DNA of 64,000 nucleotides from DATBDN01 sp963715995 (lineage in GTDB: Bacteria > Actinomycetota > Thermoleophilia > Solirubrobacterales > Thermoleophilaceae), in the NCBI GenBank assembly GCA_963715995.1, contig OY970283.1, forward strand, positions 434,001 to 498,000. The letters are read 5' to 3'. This document shows positions 41,511-50,505 of the stretch, piece after piece (within the stretch, counting starts at the first letter, position 1; each line of letters opens with the position of its first letter). The translations under genes were made by a program, and so were the position numbers. The notes under the pieces are model-generated. The model had not been told where the DNA came from. It saw nothing but the letters and a program-made list of their open reading frames with translations, and made no database searches.

Positions 41511-43088
41511 TCAGCGGCCGAAGCTGCGACCTGCCAGCCGCGCCAGCGCTCCCGCGCCCGAACGCAGGGCGTCGATCCGCTCCTTGCGCTGCCCGTAGAG
41601 CACGTGCGCCGAGGTCCGCAGCCCCTGGGCGAGCTGCTCGTCGTAGGGGTGCCACCAGAAGTTCTTGAGCTTGGACGGCTCCCAAGCGACGTGCTTGATG
41701 TTGACCAGCTCGTAGAAGCCGAACTTCGAGTGCGCGCGGCCGATCCCCGAGTCCTTCACGCCACCCCACGAGCACTGGCAGGTGCCGTGCGAGTACATGT
41801 GGTCGTTGATCCACACCGACCCGGCCTCGACCCGGCGCGCGATGCGGTCGCCCTTCTGGCGGTCGAGGGTCCAGACCGAGGCGGAGAGGCCGAAGTTGGA
41901 GTCGTTGGCGAGGTTGATCGCCTCCTCCTCGGAGGCGACGGGCACGATCGGGATGACCGGCCCGAAGATCTCCTCACGCATGATCCGCATGTCGTGGGTC
42001 ACGTCGGTGAGGACGGCCGGGGCGTAGAACGCGGCGTCCGCGTAGCCCTCGACCTCAACGGGCCCCCCGCACAACAGCTTGGCGCCGTCGGCAACTGCGT
42101 CGTCGACAAGTTCCTTGACAAGCTCGTACTGGTCGCGTGAGACCATCGGGCCGATCTCGGTGTCGAAGCTCAGCGGGTCGCCAACGCGCAGCGCCTGCGC
42201 GCCGCGCATGACGCCGTCGATGAAGCGGTCGGCCACCTCCTCGACCACATAGACGCGCTCGATGCCAGCGCAGGTCTGCCCCGCGTTGGCGAAGCTGCCC
42301 CACAGGCAGCCGGCGATGGCGTGGTCGAGGTTGGCGTCGGCGCAGACGATCTGCGCGTCCTTGCCGCCGAGCTCGAGCACGCAGCCCTTCAGGCGCTCGG
42401 CGCAGGCCACGCCCACGCCGCGGCCGACGTCCACCGAGCCGGTGAAGAAGATCTTCGACGCGCTCGACTCGACGAGCGCGTTCCCGACCGCGCCGCCGCC
42501 GTGCACCGTTCGGACGAGACCCTCGGGCACGCCGGCGCGCTCGAACACGTCGCGGATACGCTCGCCGATCAGCGGCGTGAGCGACGCCGGCTTCAGCACC
42601 ACGCCGTTGCCGGCCATCAGCGCCATCGCGACCTCGCCGAAAGGGATCGACCAGGGGTAGTTCCAGGGAGCGATCACGCCCACGACGCCGAGCGGCTCGT
42701 AGGAGAAGACCGACTTCTTCATCTTCGTGAACGCCTGCGGCTGGGCGATGCGCTCGTCGGAGAGGATCTGCTGGCCGGCGTCGGCGATCCAGTGGAGCGC
42801 GTCCACGGTCGGGATCAGCTCCATGACGTAGGCCTCGTTGATCGGCTTGCCCTGCTCGCGGGCGAGCAGCCGGGCCAGGTCGTCGAGCTGGTCGAGGATG
42901 GCCTGGGCGGCGCGCTTCATGTAGCGCGCGCGGCCCGCCAGCGGCAGCCCGGCCCAGAACGGCTGGACCGAGGCGACGTCGTCGACGACGGCCTGCACCT
43001 CGCCGGGTGTGATGGTCGGAACCGAGCCCACCCGCTCGCCGGTGAGCGGGCTGAACGATTCGAGCGTTGCCGATGCGGCTGTGGTCAT
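41511..43088 (-). CDS. NAD(P)-dependent aldehyde dehydrogenase
   Basis: 525 residues from ATG 43088. PWNYPWSIPFGEVAMALMAG forms the cofactor pocket, FTGSVDVGRGV the nucleotide site, LELGGKDAQIV holds the catalytic Glu, and FANAGQTCAGIERVYV the catalytic Cys; EEIFGPVIPIVP follows. The C-terminal extension after HSKFGFYELVNIKHV, about 60 residues, is longer than in most ALDHs. Substrate unknown. It starts 4 bases after the inferred original stop of rarA on the same strand. Confidence 0.92.
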   Translation of the reverse strand: MTTAASATLESFSPLTGERVGSVPTITPGEVQAVVDDVASVQPFWAGLPLAGRARYMKRAAQAILDQLDDLARLLAREQGKPINEAYVMELIPTVDALHWIADAGQQILSDERIAQPQAFTKMKKSVFSYEPLGVVGVIAPWNYPWSIPFGEVAMALMAGNGVVLKPASLTPLIGERIRDVFERAGVPEGLVRTVHGGGAVGNALVESSASKIFFTGSVDVGRGVGVACAERLKGCVLELGGKDAQIVCADANLDHAIAGCLWGSFANAGQTCAGIERVYVVEEVADRFIDGVMRGAQALRVGDPLSFDTEIGPMVSRDQYELVKELVDDAVADGAKLLCGGPVEVEGYADAAFYAPAVLTDVTHDMRIMREEIFGPVIPIVPVASEEEAINLANDSNFGLSASVWTLDRQKGDRIARRVEAGSVWINDHMYSHGTCQCSWGGVKDSGIGRAHSKFGFYELVNIKHVAWEPSKLKNFWWHPYDEQLAQGLRTSAHVLYGQRKERIDALRSGAGALARLAGRSFGR

Positions 43089-43092
43089 GCGC

Positions 43093-44429
43093 TCATTCTG
43101 CCGTGCGGCCGCGCCCGCGCAGGATGCGCTCGTAGCGCTCACGCAGCTCGCCCTCGAAGCCGAACTTGGTCAGCTCGAGGAAGTGAGTGCCCGGCAGCCT
43201 CGGCCGGCATGTACTCCTGGTTCGAAGAGCGCGTTCGAGCGATCGTGCGGGTAGTCGTAGCCCTGGCCGTGCCCAAGCTCCGACTTCTCGCCGGGGTGGC
43301 CTGGGTAGCGCAGGTGCATCGGGATCTCGGGCGCGCCGTGCTCACGGATCCAGGCGCGCGCCTTCTTGAGCGCCTCGTACGACGCGTTCGACTTCGGCGC
43401 CAGTGCCAGGTAGACGGACGCCTGCGCCAGGTTGAGCGCCGCCTCCGGGAGACCCACGTGCTCCACGGCCTGCGCGGCGGCTGTTGCAACCACGAGCGCC
43501 TGCGGGTCGGCGTTGCCGATGTCCTCGCTGGCCAGGACGATCATCCGCCGCACGATGAAGCGCGCATCCTCGCCGCCCTCGAGCATCGCCGCGAGGTAGA
43601 GCAGCGACGCCTCGGGGTCTGACCCGCGCGTGGCCTTGATCCAGGCCGAGATCGTGTCGTAGTGGCGGTCGCCCGCCTTGTCGTAGAGCACCGCCTTGCG
43701 CTGCAGGGCGTCCTCGGCAACAGCGAGGGTGATCGCGCCTTCGCCCGCGGTCTCGCACGCGACCTCGAGCGCGCCGAGCGCTGTCCGCGCATCGCCGTCG
43801 GAGCGCGCCGCCAGGAACTCGAGCACGCCGTCGTCGGCGCGGCAGCCGGGCACGCCGCGCTCGTCGGTGAGAGCGCGCCGGAGCATCTCCAACACGTGCT
43901 CGTCGCGCAGGCGCGAGAGCTCGTAGACGCGCGAGCGCGACAGCAGCGCGTTGTTCACCTCGAAGAACGGGTTCTCGGTCGTCGCCCCGATCAGCGTCAG
44001 GAGGCCCTCCTCGACCGCGGGCAGCAGCGCATCCTGCTGCGCCTTGTTGAAGCGGTGGATCTCGTCGAGGAAGAAGATCGTCGGGCGGCCGCTGGCACGG
44101 CGCAGCTCCTCGGCGCGCTTGATCGCGGCACGCACCTCGGCGCGGCCCGCGTTCACGGCCGACTCCTCCACGAAGGCGGCGTTGGCTGCCGTCCCGACCA
44201 TGCGCGCCAGCGTGGTCTTGCCGCTGCCGGGCGGCCCGTAGAGCACCATCGAGTGAGGCCTGCCCTCCTCGATCGCCTTGCGCAGCGCGGAGCCCTCGCC
44301 CAGCAGGTGCTCCTGGCCGGCGAACTCGTCCAGGGTGCGCGGGCGCATCCGCACGGCCAGCGGCTGCTCCGCCGCCGGCACGGCGGTCTGCCCGCGTGGC
44401 GGCTCGGTGTCCTCGAACAGGGTTCCCAT
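43093..44429 (-). CDS. rarA: AAA+ ATPase RarA/MgsA, C-terminus disrupted by two indels
   Basis: Walker A YGPPGSGKTTLAR, Walker B FFLDEIHRFNKAQQD, sensor GATTENPFFEV, then KAVLYDKAGDRHYD and SNASYEALKKARAW are diagnostic of RarA, which works with SSB and clamp loader at stalled forks. As given, the frame stops at 43170 after an abnormal tail. Removing one C (GAACCAGG, near 43227) and one G (GCCGGGCAC, near 43200) restores LFEQEYMPAEAAG, then THFLELTKFGFEGELRERY and a stop at 43093, the length expected for the family. Confidence 0.88.
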
Positions 44430-44436
44430 CCGGCTC

Positions 44437-44442
44437 TAGTCT
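44437..44442 (+). promoter_or_regulatory. Candidate leaderless -10 box of the M20 peptidase gene
   Basis: TAGTCT ends 10 bases before ATG 44453. On the minus strand the same bases read AGACTAGAGC just upstream of rarA, so a shared divergent promoter is possible. Confidence 0.35.
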
Positions 44443-44452
44443 CGCAGCGGCG

Positions 44453-45769
44453 ATGCCGGAACCAGAGCTGCTCGAGCGCCGCGCGACAGAGCTCCTCCAG
44501 GAGCTGATCCGCTTCGACACGGTCAACCCGCCCGGCAACGAGCAGGCGCTCCAGAACTTCCTCCAGGACAAGCTGGAGGCGGCCGGCTTCGACTGCGTGC
44601 AGCTGGCTGCGGTGGACGGCAGGCCCAACCTCGTGGCCCGGCTGCCGGGTCGCTCCGACGGGCCGCGCCTGTGCTACCTCGGCCATGCCGACACGGTGCT
44701 CGCCAACCCCGAGGACTGGACCGTCGACCCGTGGTCGGGTGAGCTGCGCGACGGCTGCGTCTGGGGCCGCGGCGCTCTCGACATGAAGGACCAGGTCGCC
44801 TGCGAGATTGCGGCGGCGATCGCGCTGACAGAGGAGGGCTGGCGTCCGGAGTCGGGCGAGCTGATGATCGTCGTCACGGCCGACGAAGAGGCGGGCGCCG
44901 AGGTGGGCGCGAAGTGGCTGTGCGAGAAGCACCCGGACGTGGTGCGCTGCGACTTCGTCGTCAACGAGGGCGGCGGCCAGGTTCTGCACGCGAACGGGCG
45001 CGACCTCTACGGCGTCTGCGTGGCCGAGAAGGGCGTCTTCCGCTTCACGCTGACCACGCACGGGCGTGCCGGTCACGCTTCGATTCCGCGCGTGGGTGAC
45101 AACGCGCTTGTCAAGCTCGCGCCGATCATCTCCGCGCTGGGAGCGGCAGGTCACGGCACGCTGTCGCTGGAGCCCGAGGTGGCGGCCACGCTGGAAGCAC
45201 TGGGCGTGCCCACCGGCGACGGCGCCGAGGCGGCCCTGGCGGAGCTCGAACGGCTCGACCCGCGGCTGGCCGTGATGCTCGAGCCGCTGATGGGCGTCAC
45301 CTTCAGCCCGACGATGGTGCGCGCGTCCGAGAAGGTCAACGTGATCCCGGGACGCGCGATGCTGAAGGTGGACTGCCGGGTGCCGCCGGGGCTCGGGGAG
45401 GACGCCGTGCGCGAGGCGGTCGCCGAGGTGCTGGACGCGGAGGGCTGGACTATGGCGTTCGACGAGACCGTGGTGGGCAACCGCTCGCCGGCGCAGTCGC
45501 CGCTGATGGACGCGATCTCGGACTTCATCGGACGCGAGCACCCCGGTGCCGTGGTCGCCGCCAGCGGGTTGACGGGCTTCACGGACTCACGCTGGTTCCG
45601 CGAGGCGTTCCCGGACTGCGTGGCCTACGGCTTCATGCCGGCGCGCGCGTTCGACCTCTTCGATGCGGTGCCGCTCATCCACAGCGCGGACGAGCGGGTG
45701 CCGGTCGAGGACCTGGGAATGGCCGCCCGTTTCTTCGCCGAACTGGCGCCCGCGATACTTGGAGGATGA
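44453..45769 (+). CDS. M20-family metallopeptidase (ArgE/DapE/CPG2 type)
   Basis: 438 residues from ATG 44453. Metal-site motifs are in order: LGHADTVLA, GRGALDMKDQVAC, VTADEEAGAEVGA with the catalytic Glu pair, and a C-terminal IHSADERVPVEDL. The dimerisation domain lies between, with GRAGHASIPRVGDNALVKL. Such enzymes hydrolyse amide bonds in dipeptides or N-acyl amino acids using two zinc ions; the substrate is not clear. It overlaps the DUF1385 gene by 4 bases. Confidence 0.92.
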   Translation: MPEPELLERRATELLQELIRFDTVNPPGNEQALQNFLQDKLEAAGFDCVQLAAVDGRPNLVARLPGRSDGPRLCYLGHADTVLANPEDWTVDPWSGELRDGCVWGRGALDMKDQVACEIAAAIALTEEGWRPESGELMIVVTADEEAGAEVGAKWLCEKHPDVVRCDFVVNEGGGQVLHANGRDLYGVCVAEKGVFRFTLTTHGRAGHASIPRVGDNALVKLAPIISALGAAGHGTLSLEPEVAATLEALGVPTGDGAEAALAELERLDPRLAVMLEPLMGVTFSPTMVRASEKVNVIPGRAMLKVDCRVPPGLGEDAVREAVAEVLDAEGWTMAFDETVVGNRSPAQSPLMDAISDFIGREHPGAVVAASGLTGFTDSRWFREAFPDCVAYGFMPARAFDLFDAVPLIHSADERVPVEDLGMAARFFAELAPAILGG

Positions 45770-46566
45770 GCGAGCCGAAGCTCCGACTTGGCGGCATGGC
45801 CCTCCGTAATGGGCTGCTGGTACACGGACCCACCCACTGGGCAGCGGCCGTGCGTGCCCGCGACGGTCAGATCAAGGTCGCGTCGGGGCGCAAGCCCCGG
45901 CTCGGCGCCGGGCCGATCGAGCGCGTTCCCGGGCTGCGCGGTGTGGCCAAGCTGGCGGAGGCGATGGCGGTGATCCCGCTCGTCAAGCGGGCGCTGCCGG
46001 AGGCGCGCCTGCCGATGCAGGATCCGAAGACGCTGGCGGCCATGGGCGCGGTGTCGCTGACCGCTCACGCGATCAGGCGCCCGGGTGCGGCGCGCACGGC
46101 CGGCCGCGAGGCGGCGGTCGCCCTGCTGAGCGTGGCGCCCGCGCTGTTCGCGCTTCGCCAGGGTGAGCTGGCCGCGTGGCACGGCGTCGAGCACAAGTCG
46201 ATTGCCGCCTACGAGCAGGGCGCGAGTGCCGCCGACGCTGCGAAGGAGCACGATCGCTGCGGCTCGCACCTGGTCGCGCCGATGCTCTCGAGCACCGTCG
46301 CGGGAACGGTCGCCGCCCGCCGCGCCGGCCTGACGGGCCCAGCTGTCGACGGCGCGATCGCGCTCGGCAGCATGGCGGTGGCGGTTGAGGTCTTCGGCTG
46401 GTCCGAGCGGCACTCGGGCTCGGCGCTGGCGCGCGCATTCCGGCGGCCGGGCCACGAGCTCCAGCGCGCCGTGGGCACGCGCGAGCCCGACACCGAGCAG
46501 CTCGAGGTCGGGCGGCTTGCGATGGAGGAGATCCTGAGGGTCGAGGAGGCCGCGAAGCCGGCTTAG
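45766..46566 (+). CDS. DUF1385 membrane protein
   Basis: 266 residues. The start LRLGGMALRNGLLVHGPTHW and the central WHGVEHKSIAAYEQGA followed by HDRCGSHLVAPM are the DUF1385 signature (HGAEHK, RCGT). A few hydrophobic helices surround it, but they are weaker than in most members. Function of the family is unknown. Coupled to the M20 peptidase by an ATGA overlap and tail-to-tail with the next gene, overlapping by 4 bases. Confidence 0.88.
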   Translation: MSEPKLRLGGMALRNGLLVHGPTHWAAAVRARDGQIKVASGRKPRLGAGPIERVPGLRGVAKLAEAMAVIPLVKRALPEARLPMQDPKTLAAMGAVSLTAHAIRRPGAARTAGREAAVALLSVAPALFALRQGELAAWHGVEHKSIAAYEQGASAADAAKEHDRCGSHLVAPMLSSTVAGTVAARRAGLTGPAVDGAIALGSMAVAVEVFGWSERHSGSALARAFRRPGHELQRAVGTREPDTEQLEVGRLAMEEILRVEEAAKPA

Positions 46567-47150
46567 CGGCCGAGCACGCCGCCGACGGCCTGCTGGATCT
46601 GCTGGACCGGCGTGCTGGTCGTCGGGGTCGGCGGCGGGCTCGTCACCTGGTTCACCACTTGGCCGACCTGGTTCGTCACGTTCTGGACCTGGCCGCCCGC
46701 GTTCTTGGTCGTGTCGGTCACCTGCTGTGCGGGCTGCTGGACCACGGCGGCCGGGTTGCTCGCCTGCGGGACGCTCGGCGAGCTGGCCGCCGGTGCCTGT
46801 CCGCTGGTCCCAGGGCTGCTCACGGGCGCGGGCGTCTTGCCGGCGGTCCTGTTTGACGGGAGCGTGGCCTTCGCGCGTGCCGGCGTATGTCCACCCGTGA
46901 CCGCGCTCTGCTGGAGCGCGGCCTGGCGGCGGGCAACGGCGACCGCATCCGAGCGCACCTTCACGGGTGCGGCCGTCTTGGCCGCGACCGCGTTGCGCAG
47001 GATCACCTGGTCCACGCCCGAGGAGCCATCGAGGCCGGGCCACGAGCCGAACGCCACGACAGCGCTGACCAGCGCGAGCATGGCAAGCGACGCGCCGAGC
47101 ATGACGGCGGCGGTTCCTGCACTCGCGATGTAGGCGCTCGTGGCTCGCAT
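46563..47150 (-). CDS. Membrane-anchored protein with Pro/Gln/Val-rich tail, unknown function
   Basis: 195 residues from ATG 47150. One hydrophobic helix (AAVMLGASLAMLALVSAVVA, about 13-35) anchors the protein, and the rest is low-complexity: Ala/Ser/Pro stretches and a QVQNVTNQVGQVVNQV heptad-like repeat near 150-170. No family recognised. It may extend into the cell wall. Convergent with DUF1385 and divergent from the next gene (57 bases). Confidence 0.65.
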   Translation of the reverse strand: MRATSAYIASAGTAAVMLGASLAMLALVSAVVAFGSWPGLDGSSGVDQVILRNAVAAKTAAPVKVRSDAVAVARRQAALQQSAVTGGHTPARAKATLPSNRTAGKTPAPVSSPGTSGQAPAASSPSVPQASNPAAVVQQPAQQVTDTTKNAGGQVQNVTNQVGQVVNQVTSPPPTPTTSTPVQQIQQAVGGVLGR

Positions 47151-47194
47151 CCCTGTGACCCGGATCGGCACTGCGGCGTGAACCTTGAGGGCCC

Positions 47195-47200
47195 TAGATT
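47195..47200 (+). promoter_or_regulatory. Candidate leaderless -10 box of the NAPRTase-like gene
   Basis: TAGATT ends 7 bases before GTG 47208. Confidence 0.4.
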
Positions 47201-47207
47201 GCCGCAA

Positions 47208-48263
47208 GTGAGCAGGGAGCGCCTCGCACCCGAAGTTTTCCGCCTGCCGGTCGACCGCATCAGGGCGGGCTACTACTCGGACGCCTACTTCAATCTGACC
47301 AAGGAACTGCTCGAACGTCAGGGCAAGCACGCGCAGGTCGTGATGCAGGTCTTCCAGAAGCACGACTCGGTGCTGGGCGGCATCGACGAGGCGATCGCGA
47401 TCCTGAAGCTGTGCAGCGACGACTGGGCTGCGCTCGACGTGCGCGCGCTCTACGAGGGCGACGAGATCGCAGCGCACGAGACCGTCATGACGATCGAGGG
47501 CGACTACCGCCTGTTCGCGCACCTCGAGACGGTCTACCTGGGCTGCATGGCGCGCCGCTCGCTGGTCATGCGCAACGTGCGCGACGTCGTCGAGGCCGCC
47601 GCCGGCAAGCAGATCCTGTTCTTCCCGGCCCGGCACGACCACTGGCTCGTGCAGACCGGTGACGGCTGGGCCGCGCACGTCGCGGGCGCGATCGGCGTGT
47701 CCACCGACGCGAACGCCTCGTGGTGGGGCGGTCGCGGGGTCGGCACCGTGCCGCACTCGCTGATCGCCGCCTACGGAGGCGACACCGTCGCCGCGGCGCA
47801 GGCGTGGGCGCGCGAGTACGCGCCCGACATGAACGTGACGGTGCTCGTGGACTTCTGGAATGACTCGGTGAAGACCGCGATCGAGGTGGCCGACGCGCTC
47901 GGCGACGACCTCTGGGGCGTGCGGCTCGACACCTCCGAGAGCCTCGTCGACCGCGCACTCTGGGACGAGATGGGCGAGGGCAGCCCAACCGGCGTGAACC
48001 ACGTGCTGGTCGAGAAGGTCCGCTCCGCGCTCGACGCGGCCGGCCACGGCCACGTGAAGATCGTCGTCTCCGGCGGCTTCACGCCCGACAAGATCCGCGA
48101 CTTCGAGCGCCGCGGCGTCCCGGTGGACGCGTACGGAGTCGGCTCGTCGCTCCTGCGCGGCGACAACGACTTCACGGCCGACATCGTGATGGTGGACGGG
48201 CGGCCGTGCTCGAAGGTCGGCCGCCACCACAGGCCCAATCCCCGGCTGGAGAAGGTCGAGTAG
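47208..48263 (+). CDS. Nicotinate phosphoribosyltransferase-like enzyme
   Basis: 351 residues from GTG 47208; an upstream extension would cross the divergent promoter. YYSDAYFNLTKELLERQ, FAHLETVYLGCMARRSLVMRN, FFPARHDHW and DTSESLVDR resemble the nicotinate/quinolinate phosphoribosyltransferase fold; IVVSGGFTPDKIRDFERRGVPVDAYGVGS is cut across its phosphate-binding end. It would convert nicotinate and PRPP to nicotinate mononucleotide in NAD salvage. The protein is shorter than the classical PncB type. Confidence 0.85.
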   Translation: MSRERLAPEVFRLPVDRIRAGYYSDAYFNLTKELLERQGKHAQVVMQVFQKHDSVLGGIDEAIAILKLCSDDWAALDVRALYEGDEIAAHETVMTIEGDYRLFAHLETVYLGCMARRSLVMRNVRDVVEAAAGKQILFFPARHDHWLVQTGDGWAAHVAGAIGVSTDANASWWGGRGVGTVPHSLIAAYGGDTVAAAQAWAREYAPDMNVTVLVDFWNDSVKTAIEVADALGDDLWGVRLDTSESLVDRALWDEMGEGSPTGVNHVLVEKVRSALDAAGHGHVKIVVSGGFTPDKIRDFERRGVPVDAYGVGSSLLRGDNDFTADIVMVDGRPCSKVGRHHRPNPRLEKVE

Positions 48264-48266
48264 CCT
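48261..48266 (+). promoter_or_regulatory. Candidate leaderless -10 box of mce
   Basis: TAGCCT ends 9 bases before GTG 48276 and includes the stop codon of the upstream gene. Confidence 0.3.
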
Positions 48267-48275
48267 GCCGGAGCC

Positions 48276-48680
48276 GTGTTCGACCGCATCGATCACATCG
48301 GCGTCGCGGTGGATGACCTCGACGCTGCAATCGACCTCTATGGCGGGCGCTTCGGCATGGCCGAGCAACACCGTGAGGTCGTCGAGGCGCAGGGCGTGGA
48401 GGCCGTGCTGCTCGAGGTCGGGGAGGGTCACGTCGAGCTCTTGAAGCCGCTCGGGCCCGACACCGCGGTCGGCAAGTTCCTGGCCGCAAGGGGCCCGGGG
48501 CTGCACCACGTCGCGTACCAGACCGACGACATCGACGCCGCTCTCGAGCAGGTGAAGGCCGCCGGGCTGGAGCTGATCGACGAGACCCCGCGGGTCGGCA
48601 TCCGCGGCAGCCGCGTCGCGTTCGTGCACCCCAAGGCAACAGGCGGCGTCCTAACCGAGATCGTGGAGCCCAAGCACTGA
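48276..48680 (+). CDS. mce: Methylmalonyl-CoA epimerase (VOC superfamily)
   Basis: 134 residues from GTG 48276. Two VOC repeats carry metal ligands: IDHIGVAVDDLDAAI and HVELLKPLGPDTAVGKFLA, then GLHHVAYQTDDIDAAL and the final TEIVEPKH. Length and KFLA/GLHH signature fit methylmalonyl-CoA epimerase, which interconverts the R and S forms on the propionate/branched-chain path. No mutase gene is in the window. Its stop overlaps the next start (TGATG). Confidence 0.9.
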   Translation: MFDRIDHIGVAVDDLDAAIDLYGGRFGMAEQHREVVEAQGVEAVLLEVGEGHVELLKPLGPDTAVGKFLAARGPGLHHVAYQTDDIDAALEQVKAAGLELIDETPRVGIRGSRVAFVHPKATGGVLTEIVEPKH

Positions 48681-48895
48681 TGCCAGACACCCAGCGCATA
48701 ACCATCGGCCTGATCGGCCCGCAGGTCCTCGACCTGCGCGTGACCGACGAGGCATACGACGAGCTCCGCAAGGTGCTGGAGGGCGACCAGCCGGGCTGGC
48801 ACACGATCGCCACGCTGGACTCGGAGGTCTACGTCGACCTGTCGAAGGTCGTCTACGTGGCGCGTGCCTCGCAGGATCTCCGCGTCGGCTTCTAG
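48680..48895 (+). CDS. Small hypothetical protein downstream of mce
   Basis: 71 residues, acidic. RITIGLIGPQVLDLRVTDEAY and the tail YVDLSKVVYVARASQDLRVGF suggest two or three strands and a helix. No family recognised. Its tight coupling with mce upstream and overlap with PAP2 downstream support a real gene. Confidence 0.7.
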   Translation: MPDTQRITIGLIGPQVLDLRVTDEAYDELRKVLEGDQPGWHTIATLDSEVYVDLSKVVYVARASQDLRVGF

Positions 48896-49373
48896 GCGCT
48901 CTCTGGACCGGGCGCTCTACAGGTTCTTCCGCACGGCTGGTCACACGCCGCGGGCCGAGCGCGCCGTCACCGCGTTCTCCAGGCTCGGCGAGTACGGCGT
49001 GGTCTGGCAGGCGATCGCGCTCACGGGCGCTGCGCTCGACGAGCGCCGGCGACCGCGCTGGCTGCGCGCCTGGGGTCTGATCGCCGCGTCGTTCGGCGCG
49101 AACCAGGTCGTCAAGCTCGCGGTGATCCGCCCGCGCCCGGACGTCGCCGGGCTGCCGCCCCTGATCGGCACGATGTCGAACCGCTCCTATCCGTCGGCGC
49201 ATGCCACCACCTCGGCCGCCGGGGCACGGGTGCTCTCGCCGCTCGTGGGCGTCCCGCTTCAGCCGCTGGCCGCCGCGATGGCGCTGTCGCGCCTCTACCT
49301 GGGAGTGCACTGGCCCTCGGATGTGGCAGCGGGCTTCGCGCTCGGCACCGCCATCGGGGAGCTGGCGTCGTGA
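48864..49373 (+). CDS. PAP2-family membrane phosphatase
   Basis: 169 residues from GTG 48864, overlapping the previous gene by 32 bases. The three PAP2 motifs are complete: KLAVIRPRP, YPSAHAT (family PSGH, here PSAH) and SRLYLGVHWPSDVAAG. It has four hydrophobic helices. Likely roles are undecaprenyl-pyrophosphate or phosphatidic-acid phosphatase. The stop overlaps the ychF start (GTGA). Confidence 0.88.
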   Translation: MPRRISASASRRSLDRALYRFFRTAGHTPRAERAVTAFSRLGEYGVVWQAIALTGAALDERRRPRWLRAWGLIAASFGANQVVKLAVIRPRPDVAGLPPLIGTMSNRSYPSAHATTSAAGARVLSPLVGVPLQPLAAAMALSRLYLGVHWPSDVAAGFALGTAIGELAS

Positions 49374-50452
49374 AGGTCGGGATCGTCGGGCTTCCGAACG
49401 CGGGCAAGTCCACGCTCTTCAGCGCACTCACCGGCGTGCAGGCGCAGGCGGCCAACTATCCGTTCACCACGATCGACCCCAACGTGGCGATCGTGCCCGT
49501 GCCCGACGAACGCCTCGACGCCGTCGCCGAAGTGCTCGGCTCCACGCCCATCACCTACGAGACGATCGAGTTCCACGACATCGCGGGCCTGGTTCGCGGC
49601 GCGCACTCGGGCGAGGGACTCGGCAACCGCTTCCTGGCGAACATCCGCGAGGTCGACGCGATCGTGCACGTGGTGCGCGCGCACGAGGATGCGAACGTCG
49701 TCCACCCCGAGGGCCGTGTCGATCCGGCGGCGGACATCGAGACGATCGAGACCGAGCTCGTCTTCGCGGATCTCGAGCAGGCGGAGCGGCGGCTCGAGCG
49801 CGTGATCAAGCAGGCGCGCTCGGGCGACAAGGCGGCGATCGCCGAGGAGGCGTGGCTGCGCGAGGTGGTTGGAGCGCTTCAGGAGGGTCGCTGGGCGCGC
49901 ACCGTGCCGCCGCCGGCGGATGCGCCGGAGGGTCTGCGCAACCTCTCGCCGCTCACGGGCAAGCCCGTGCTCTACGTGGTCAACGTCGGCGAGGGCGATG
50001 AGGAGTCGGTGCCAGAGGCGGTTGCCGCGCATGCGGCGGCCACCCACGCCGGCGTCGTAGCGGTGAGCGCGCGCATCGAGGCCGAGCTGGCGGAGCTGGA
50101 CGACGACGAGGCGGCGTCCATGCGCGAGGACCTGGGCGCCGGTGAGTCGGGGCTCGGCCGCGTGATCCGGGCGGCGTTCGAGCTGCTCCAGCTGATCTCG
50201 TTCTTCACCGCGGGCGAGGCCAAGGAGGCGAAGGCCTACGCCATCGAGCGCGGCACCACGGCGTACGAGGCCACGGGGAAGATCCACAGCGACATCCAGA
50301 AGGGCTTCGTCCGAGCCGAGATCCTCTCGTGGCAGACGCTGGTCGAGGAGCGCGGCTACGCAGGCGCGCGCGACAAGGGCAAGCTGCGGATCGAGAGTCG
50401 CGACTACGTGATGCAGGACGGCGACGTGATGACGGTCCGCTTCACGCCTTAA
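49370..50452 (+). CDS. ychF: Obg-related ATPase YchF/OLA1
   Basis: 360 residues from GTG 49370. The P-loop is GLPNAGKSTLF, followed by NYPFTTIDPN, the G3 FHDIAGLVRGAHSGEGLGN, and the G4-like NVGE instead of NKxD, which explains the ATP preference of the family. The TGS domain at the C-terminus begins near FFTAGEAKEAKAY and ends DYVMQDGDVMTVRF. It binds ribosomes and acts in the stress response. Confidence 0.97.
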   Translation: MKVGIVGLPNAGKSTLFSALTGVQAQAANYPFTTIDPNVAIVPVPDERLDAVAEVLGSTPITYETIEFHDIAGLVRGAHSGEGLGNRFLANIREVDAIVHVVRAHEDANVVHPEGRVDPAADIETIETELVFADLEQAERRLERVIKQARSGDKAAIAEEAWLREVVGALQEGRWARTVPPPADAPEGLRNLSPLTGKPVLYVVNVGEGDEESVPEAVAAHAAATHAGVVAVSARIEAELAELDDDEAASMREDLGAGESGLGRVIRAAFELLQLISFFTAGEAKEAKAYAIERGTTAYEATGKIHSDIQKGFVRAEILSWQTLVEERGYAGARDKGKLRIESRDYVMQDGDVMTVRFTP

Positions 50453-50453
50453 C

Positions 50454-50505
50454 GAACGGGGCCAGGCCCCACTCTCATGAGAACGGGGCCAGGCCCCGTT
50501 CTCAT
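50454..50505. terminator. Tandem palindromic repeat, bidirectional terminator candidate
   Basis: Two copies of a 25-base unit (50454-50478 and 50481-50505) fill the gap between convergent ychF and the ABC permease. The second copy is a perfect palindrome with 14-base arms (50477-50490, 50492-50505) around a single A; the core is GGGGCCAGGCCCC. Copy one lacks the matching flank on its right arm. Confidence 0.65.

Noticed and set aside
47151..48629. Upstream extension of the membrane-anchored protein (46563-47150)
   Set aside because: The extension is antisense to the nicotinate phosphoribosyltransferase-like gene and mce; the membrane helix follows ATG 47150 directly.
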